19,502 nucleotides of DNA, taken from contig SVSO01000030.1 of assembly GCA_015064195.1 (NCBI GenBank), positions 1 through 19,502 on the forward strand. Direction: 5' to 3'. The notes beneath the pieces are model-generated. The model was given only the letters and a program-made list of their open reading frames with translations, had not been told where the DNA came from and did no database searches. Positions 15,036 to 19,502 of the stretch are shown one piece after another (the first letter of the stretch is position 1; the number at the start of each line of letters is the position of its first letter). Source of the DNA: Oscillospiraceae bacterium (GTDB taxonomy: Bacteria; Bacillota_A; Clostridia; Oscillospirales; CAG-272). A program made the position numbers and the translations under genes.

Positions 15036-16487
15036 TCAACGGTAAGGTTCAAGCAGCTTATCAAATGCTTTTTCTGCAAATGCCTGCTTGGATGCATATT
15101 TGGACTGAAGATTGCCATTGTTGCTGCGGAAGCAGTCCACCATGGTGTGTGCCGCATAGTTCATGGTACTGGAATTCATAAAAACAAAGTCGAAGCAAAG
15201 TGTTTCACGGATCAGCTCCAGCATTTTCACACTCTCTTCATCCCGCGCAACCTTGTTTTTGCAAACCACCTCATAGAAGGCCGGCACGACCAGCTTACAG
15301 CTCTCGGATGCCATGGCCTCCATCACCATGCCCGCAAGCTCCATATCACTGCCATTCGGCAGGAGGAAGGATGTATAAGAATCGCCAAGTGTATTACGGT
15401 ATTCTGGCTGTGCTTCATCAAATTTAGGATAAGGAAGAATACCAAATTCCGTGTTGTTTTCACGCAGTGCGGTGGAATTTTCAAGGCTTGCGGCAAGAAG
15501 CAGCAGGTTGCCGCCGTCAAACAGCGTGATCAAATCCTGTTCGGTCGCACCCTTGTATACAAATGCGCCCGGTTCATTCCAATACAGTGCATTGAGCTTT
15601 TCCAGTGCATCCTGCGCCCGGTCGGAAGCGATATTCAGCTTGGGGAAACCGTCATCACCAACCGTGTACATGGGCAGATCAAAGGAGGTCTGATAAGCGT
15701 AAATATCCTGATCGAGATTGGTTGCGATGGCATAGCGGTCTTCCGCATCTGCCTCTGTGTTGCCGTTCAGATCGCTGTAGGCATTCTTTGTCAGCGATAC
15801 CAGCATATCATATGTCCATCTTCCGTCATGCACGATCTCATACAGGCTCTCATCGCTTACAGTTTCAGCCATTTTCTGATTGAAGAAGAAACAGCGGCTG
15901 TAGGACCAGATGGTCAGCGCGGAGTCTCCGGTGATCATGTAGATGTGATCGTTGATGGTCATGGTGTCATTGATACCCTTTGCCCACCAGCGTCTGTCGA
16001 GATCAATATGCGGCACAGTGCTCCAGTCCTGGAACAGCTTTTCGCCGATGAGGGCAGCGATCATGGGCGTATAGCCGGCAATCACCTGATAGGAATTGTC
16101 ACCTGCCATGCTGTCCTGCCGCACCTTTTTGTTGAATGCCGTAGACTCATCGCCCCATGCACAAGGTTGGGAAATAAATTCCAGCTTGATATTGAGCCGT
16201 TCCTCCACTTTGCGGTTGCGGTTGTATACTGCATCATTAACAATGTCGCCGTTTTCCGATTCCACGTCAAATTCGTATTTTTGGCCATCACGGATGAGCA
16301 TGGTAAAGCTTTCCCCGCCAAAATCAGCCTCCGGCAGACCGTCTGTCTCCTCCGTGACAGCTTCGGTGGTATCTGTCACCACTTCCGAATCGGTGTCGGT
16401 GACGGTTTCGGGTGTATCTGCACCGCCGCCGCAGCTGACGAGCAGGCAAAGTGCCAGAATAAGTGCTGAATAATTTCTGTTTTTCAT
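15036..16487 (-). CDS. ABC transporter extracellular solute-binding lipoprotein (second copy)
   Basis: The product has 483 residues from ATG at 16487, preceded by AAAGGAG; the ATG at 16505 overlaps that ribosome site and the GH2 stop codon. MKNRNYSALILALCLLVSC gives a lipobox with Cys19, followed by a Thr/Asp/Glu-rich linker to about residue 50. The body shows FGGESFTMLI, VYNRNRKVEERLNIKLEF, DLNGNTEADAEDRY (a calcium-loop-like DxNxN segment with the glycine changed) and a late CFDF block, all at the same relative places as in the protein at 4748, so the two are paralogues. The gene lies 14 bp after GH2 and 14 bp before the GH28-like gene, with ribosome sites abutting the upstream stop codons, so translation is likely coupled. 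No permease gene is near. The ligand is inferred to be an oligosaccharide processed by GH2 and GH28-like enzymes. Confidence 0.9.
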   Translation of the reverse strand: MKNRNYSALILALCLLVSCGGGADTPETVTDTDSEVVTDTTEAVTEETDGLPEADFGGESFTMLIRDGQKYEFDVESENGDIVNDAVYNRNRKVEERLNIKLEFISQPCAWGDESTAFNKKVRQDSMAGDNSYQVIAGYTPMIAALIGEKLFQDWSTVPHIDLDRRWWAKGINDTMTINDHIYMITGDSALTIWSYSRCFFFNQKMAETVSDESLYEIVHDGRWTYDMLVSLTKNAYSDLNGNTEADAEDRYAIATNLDQDIYAYQTSFDLPMYTVGDDGFPKLNIASDRAQDALEKLNALYWNEPGAFVYKGATEQDLITLFDGGNLLLLAASLENSTALRENNTEFGILPYPKFDEAQPEYRNTLGDSYTSFLLPNGSDMELAGMVMEAMASESCKLVVPAFYEVVCKNKVARDEESVKMLELIRETLCFDFVFMNSSTMNYAAHTMVDCFRSNNGNLQSKYASKQAFAEKAFDKLLEPYR

Positions 16488-16501
16488 AATGGTAACTCCT
16501 T

Positions 16502-18868
16502 TCATTCTTTTATTATACGCGATATGGTTTCATACATATCGTCTCTGCTGATAAATCCGGCGATGGTTTTGACCCAGCGTTTCATATCGTTGAGCGCAAA
16601 CGCCGGTGTGCCGTGAATGTAGTGATTGACCCCGCGGATGCCGTTCGCCTCCCATTCGATGAGCAGCAGCCGTTTCTCCGACCATGCGATGTCGATGCCG
16701 TTCACGCCAATCGTGCTGTTGGACGGCACACGGGTCTGTCCGTGCAGCAGAAGTGCACCGCTGTCGCCGTCCGTTACACGGTAGGTAATGTTCTGCTCCT
16801 CGAAGGTATCATTGGCTGCATACAGCCGGATCGACCAGTCGCGCGGCTCGTCGAAGGAGAGCATCACATTCTGCTGGGACTGGCGGATGTAGTAATACGC
16901 CAGCTTTTTGTGATAATCCCAGCTGACAACGGCATCGGAGAACTGCGGCCAGCCGTCGATCATGTTCCACCAGATGATGCCGCTCCGTGTCCATTTGAGC
17001 TGGCGGGAGGATTCGATGAAATACTTATCCGCCTCCGCCTGTGATACCTGTGACATGAAGATATAATCCTCAAGATTGTCCGGCTGACTGCCGAACAGCT
17101 GGTAGATCTGCCGCGCCATCAGCGGAATACGGTAAGCGTACGGCCCGGCTTCACCGTACATCTCTGCGGCGTGTGTGATCCATTCATCATTTCCCTGCCA
17201 CGGCCACAGCTTGTCCGGTGACAGGAAGGATTCCATCGATTCTCTGTCACAGCTGCCATGATAGCCGATCTCGCTGATGAACGGACAGCGCAGATTCCGA
17301 TAATAGGGGCTTTTGAAGTAATCGCGGGAACCCCACGGATGATCCTCCGGAAGCAGCGGTTTGTACGGCTCTGCCGATACCCATGTTTCGGAATAGGGTG
17401 TAGATTTCAGCCGATCCGCCTGCTTAATGGTGCGCATGGTGGCATACGGCGAGGACGGAAGATACGGCCGAAACGGATCGACCCGCCGCAGTACCTCCGG
17501 AAGTACATCGCGTGTGATGCGGTTCTTGTCCGGATCGTGCTTTGCGATGGACCACAGATGGGCATCGCATTCATTGTCGCCGCTCCATAGAATCAAAGAC
17601 GGATGCCGTCGCAGACGCTTTGCCGTTGCTTCCGCTTCTGCTTTCATTGCCTCGGCAAAGGAATCGGTCTGAGGATAAAACGCACAGGCCATAGCAAAAT
17701 CCTGCCAGACCATGATACCCAGCCGGTCACATCGGTCAAAAAACTCGTCGCCTTCGTAGCAATTGCCGCCCCAGCAACGGAGAATGTTGCAGCCTGAGTC
17801 AGCAAACAGCTCCAGCATTTTCTCATACCGGGATGCGGAACGGCTGTGGAGTGCATCGGCAGGCACCCAGTTGGAGCCGCGGCAGAAAATCTTCTGTCCG
17901 TTGATCTCAAAATGAAAATCGCCGTCGTATTCATCGCTGATTTCCGAATGCACCAGTTTGACCGTGCGAATTCCGAAAGTAGTTTGATAATCTGCCAGCA
18001 CCTCTTCGCCGCAGATCAGCTCTGCTTTGATCTCGTATATCGGCGCATCTCCATATCCGCGCGGCCACCACAGTGCCGGATTCTCCACGCGGAAAAAGAA
18101 ATTTCCGTTTGGAAAGCGAACCGTATGGTCATAGCGGAATGCCCTCACGCCGTCAAGACTGCCGGTCAGCCGCAGAATCAGCCCGTCGTGATAGGGCACA
18201 TCGGTACGCAGACGAAACGAGCAGCCAAGCTTCGCCGATGCGCTGTTTGCATCTACGGTGGCCAGATACAGCTCGGCAATCTCGTTCGCATCCTCAATCT
18301 CCAGCATCACATCCTTCCAGATGCCTGCCGAAACCAGCCGCGGCATAATGTCCCAGCCATACTGCGACGGCGCTTTCCGCACCGTCAGCGATTCATAGTT
18401 GATGTGATATGCCCACTCAAATGCATCGTTCGGCTGTGCTTCCGCAAAGATCAGCGGAGAGGCGATATCGATTTCCAGCGTATTTTCACCGATTCGCACC
18501 GAATCCGGCATAGGAAAGCGATGATCGATCAGCGCATTTTCCGTGTGGGCAAATTTCTCACCGTTGAGAGAATAATCTGCGATGCAGTCAACGCCCAAAA
18601 AGTGCAGGAATGCGTGCTGACCTGCCGAAAGCTCCGGCATACGGAACTTGAGTGTGTAGTGCCAGTGATAGAATTCATACGCTCTTGCGAGCTTGATGTT
18701 GTTAGCCTGATACAGCTCCGGCAGAATACCCGACCGCATCAGATCAAGCTCCACATTTCCGGGAATTACCGCCTCGATCTCCGTTTCGGGCGACGGCATC
18801 CCGCGGCGTCTCGCTTCCTCATCATAGAAGCGAAGCCTGCATTGTCCGCTCAGTGATAGTTGTTTCAT
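16502..18868 (-). CDS. Glycoside hydrolase family 2, beta-mannosidase-like
   Basis: The product has 788 residues, near the usual 800-870 for this subfamily. Order of parts: a jelly-roll sugar-binding domain (1-200; FYHWHYTLKF, FLHFLGVDCIADYSLNG), an immunoglobulin-like domain ending FGIRTVKL, a TIM barrel from about 320 (GSNWVPADAL, NILRCWGG), and a beta-rich tail. The acid/base is Glu433 in WSGDNEC and the nucleophile Glu533 in SEIGYHG, both intact; GNWVPAD-like and GNNE-like motifs are characteristic of beta-mannosidase-type GH2 rather than LacZ-type. There is no signal peptide, so it is cytoplasmic. AAAGGAGG precedes the ATG by 6 nt. It is the first gene of the operon and lies next to a tandem AraC gene. 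Beta-mannoside activity is the best guess; beta-glucosaminide or related activities occur in the same subfamily. Confidence 0.92.
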   Translation of the reverse strand: MKQLSLSGQCRLRFYDEEARRRGMPSPETEIEAVIPGNVELDLMRSGILPELYQANNIKLARAYEFYHWHYTLKFRMPELSAGQHAFLHFLGVDCIADYSLNGEKFAHTENALIDHRFPMPDSVRIGENTLEIDIASPLIFAEAQPNDAFEWAYHINYESLTVRKAPSQYGWDIMPRLVSAGIWKDVMLEIEDANEIAELYLATVDANSASAKLGCSFRLRTDVPYHDGLILRLTGSLDGVRAFRYDHTVRFPNGNFFFRVENPALWWPRGYGDAPIYEIKAELICGEEVLADYQTTFGIRTVKLVHSEISDEYDGDFHFEINGQKIFCRGSNWVPADALHSRSASRYEKMLELFADSGCNILRCWGGNCYEGDEFFDRCDRLGIMVWQDFAMACAFYPQTDSFAEAMKAEAEATAKRLRRHPSLILWSGDNECDAHLWSIAKHDPDKNRITRDVLPEVLRRVDPFRPYLPSSPYATMRTIKQADRLKSTPYSETWVSAEPYKPLLPEDHPWGSRDYFKSPYYRNLRCPFISEIGYHGSCDRESMESFLSPDKLWPWQGNDEWITHAAEMYGEAGPYAYRIPLMARQIYQLFGSQPDNLEDYIFMSQVSQAEADKYFIESSRQLKWTRSGIIWWNMIDGWPQFSDAVVSWDYHKKLAYYYIRQSQQNVMLSFDEPRDWSIRLYAANDTFEEQNITYRVTDGDSGALLLHGQTRVPSNSTIGVNGIDIAWSEKRLLLIEWEANGIRGVNHYIHGTPAFALNDMKRWVKTIAGFISRDDMYETISRIIKE

Positions 18869-18896
18869 GCCTGACCTCCTTTGTTGTTACAGCTTT

Positions 18897-18902
18897 AGTA
18901 TA
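18897..18902 (-). promoter_or_regulatory. -10 element of the GH2 operon promoter
   Basis: On the minus strand TATACT (18902-18897) lies about 30 bp before the GH2 start. At the 17-bp position upstream there is only TAGCGT, a poor -35. This suggests activator dependence, in line with the neighbouring AraC gene. Confidence 0.55.
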
Positions 18903-18933
18903 TCACAACGGAAGGCCAAACGCTAAGCAATTC

Positions 18934-18960
18934 TTTAAAAATGTTCAGCGGATTTTTAAA
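18934..18960. promoter_or_regulatory. Perfect 9-bp inverted repeat upstream of the GH2 promoter
   Basis: TTTAAAAAT at 18934-18942 is the exact reverse complement of ATTTTTAAA at 18952-18960, with a 9-bp spacer. Its centre is about 45 bp upstream of the -10, where activators commonly bind. It is A/T-only, so it could also be a curved or UP-like element. Confidence 0.45.
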
Positions 18961-18979
18961 ATTCTGCCGAATGACGCAA

Positions 18980-19011
18980 AACAGCCGCTGTGCCATAACA
19001 CAGCGGCTGTT
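18980..19011 (-). terminator. Intrinsic terminator of the second AraC gene
   Basis: AACAGCCGCTGTG at 18980-18992 pairs perfectly (13 bp) with CACAGCGGCTGTT at 18999-19011 around a 6-nt loop. On the minus strand it is followed by a short T-run (TTTTGCG). It starts 6 nt after the AraC stop, separating that gene from the GH2 operon. Confidence 0.9.
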
Positions 19012-19017
19012 ATATTG

Positions 19018-19502
19018 TCAGACTCCGTTCTGCTTCCGGAAATCGGTTGGAGATATACCGACCACGGTGCGGAATGCCCGTTCAAATGTGGAGATGCTGC
19101 CGAATCCACAGTCATGTGCGATCTGAAGAACGCTTCGGTTAGTTTCGGAGAGGGCTTGCTTTGCCTTGTCGATTCGCAGTTGTCGGAGAAATTTGACAAA
19201 GCTGCATCCGGCATATTCGGTAAACAGACTGCTGAGATAGCAGGACGAAATGTTGATGAAGCAGGCAACATCATCAAGGCAGACCGGATCCGCATAATGC
19301 GTGTACAGATACGATACCGCCTTTTTCACATAGGCAGACCGCATCGCGCAGTCCGGTCTTGCTGCCGCTTTATTGGACACCCGCAGCAGAATGATCAGCA
19401 TCAGCATCGCCAGTGAGATTCCCTCGAGCTCCGAATACCGATCGTCCTCCGCAATCCGGCTGAAGCGCCAGAAATAATCGCAGAACCGTTCAAAATCATC
19501 CG
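19018..19502 (-). CDS. AraC-family transcriptional regulator, C-terminal part (5' end outside window)
   Basis: The frame is open to the window edge; the visible 160 residues begin DDFERFCDYFWRFSRIAEDD, before any internal Met, so the gene is cut by the window and not naturally short. The final 100 residues form the AraC DNA-binding domain: KKAVSYLYTHYADPVCLDDV, an ISSCYLSSLFTEYAGCSF first helix-turn-helix, then RSVLQIAHDCGFGSISTFER and FRTVVGISPTDFRK for the second. The segment before it, including MLMLIILL, is part of an unseen sensor domain and might be membrane-near, which cannot be judged here. It ends 6 nt before a terminator and lies 149 bp upstream of the GH2 operon, which it probably activates. 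Confidence 0.92.
   Translation of the reverse strand, partial: DDFERFCDYFWRFSRIAEDDRYSELEGISLAMLMLIILLRVSNKAAARPDCAMRSAYVKKAVSYLYTHYADPVCLDDVACFINISSCYLSSLFTEYAGCSFVKFLRQLRIDKAKQALSETNRSVLQIAHDCGFGSISTFERAFRTVVGISPTDFRKQNGV

Noticed and set aside
15147..16469. Long plus-strand open frame of 440 codons opposite the second solute-binding gene
   Set aside because: The sense strand has a lipobox and family motifs; the antisense product has no recognisable domain or ribosome site.
17846..18856. Plus-strand open frame of 336 codons opposite the GH2 gene
   Set aside because: It is an antisense shadow; GH2 catalytic motifs are on the minus strand.
1..19502. tRNA or rRNA genes, CRISPR arrays, phage genes, toxin-antitoxin pairs
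   Set aside because: I saw no cloverleaf, no regular spaced repeats and no matching protein families anywhere in the window.

Overview
The window looks like a carbohydrate-utilisation island of a Gram-positive anaerobe, most likely a gut-type Clostridia (Oscillospiraceae/Lachnospiraceae-like). The basis is strong AGGAGG ribosome sites, GTG and TTG starts, sigma-A promoters of low-GC Gram-positive type, lipobox solute-binding proteins, AraC/DeoR regulators beside glycoside hydrolases, and intrinsic terminators. No rRNA, tRNA or housekeeping marker is present, so the lineage is an inference.

Layout. (1) 1-3735: the C-terminal part of a DeoR-family regulator (+), two decayed protein fragments on the minus strand (557-972), then a consensus sigma-A promoter driving a 858-residue GH106-like glycosidase (+), closed by a compact multi-hairpin element. 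(2) 3734-8106: a minus-strand run of AraC regulator, SGNH esterase, lipoprotein solute-binding protein and PHP phosphoesterase, ending at a clean terminator. (3) 8135-13594: divergent from that AraC gene, a plus-strand pair: an 871-residue protein that joins a glycosidase-like half to a beta-propeller half, and a second GH106-like protein of 890 residues. The 223-bp divergent gap holds both promoters and repeated candidate operator sites. (4) 13595-19502: a second minus-strand operon of AraC regulator (cut by the window edge), GH2 glycosidase, lipoprotein solute-binding protein and GH28-like beta-helix protein, with 14-bp gaps and Shine-Dalgarno sites overlapping the preceding stop codons.

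How the genes fit together. Two lipoproteins could capture oligosaccharides outside the cell. All the glycosidases and the esterase lack signal peptides, so breakdown is expected in the cytoplasm after import. GH106-like (alpha-L-rhamnosidase family), GH28-like (polygalacturonase fold), GH2 (beta-mannosidase type) and an SGNH esterase suggest pectic material such as rhamnogalacturonan fragments; this is inference from families. No ABC permease or ATPase gene lies in the window, so both binding proteins must use membrane components encoded elsewhere.

Most interesting for a second look: the apparent read-through fusion at 9919-9936, which keeps an internal ribosome site; a leader mini-ORF that is almost entirely a 10-bp hairpin between the Shine-Dalgarno and the start of that gene; a 49-bp tandem duplication of a ribosome site and start codon before the esterase; and the direct-repeat and inverted-repeat operator candidates of the two AraC-controlled units.
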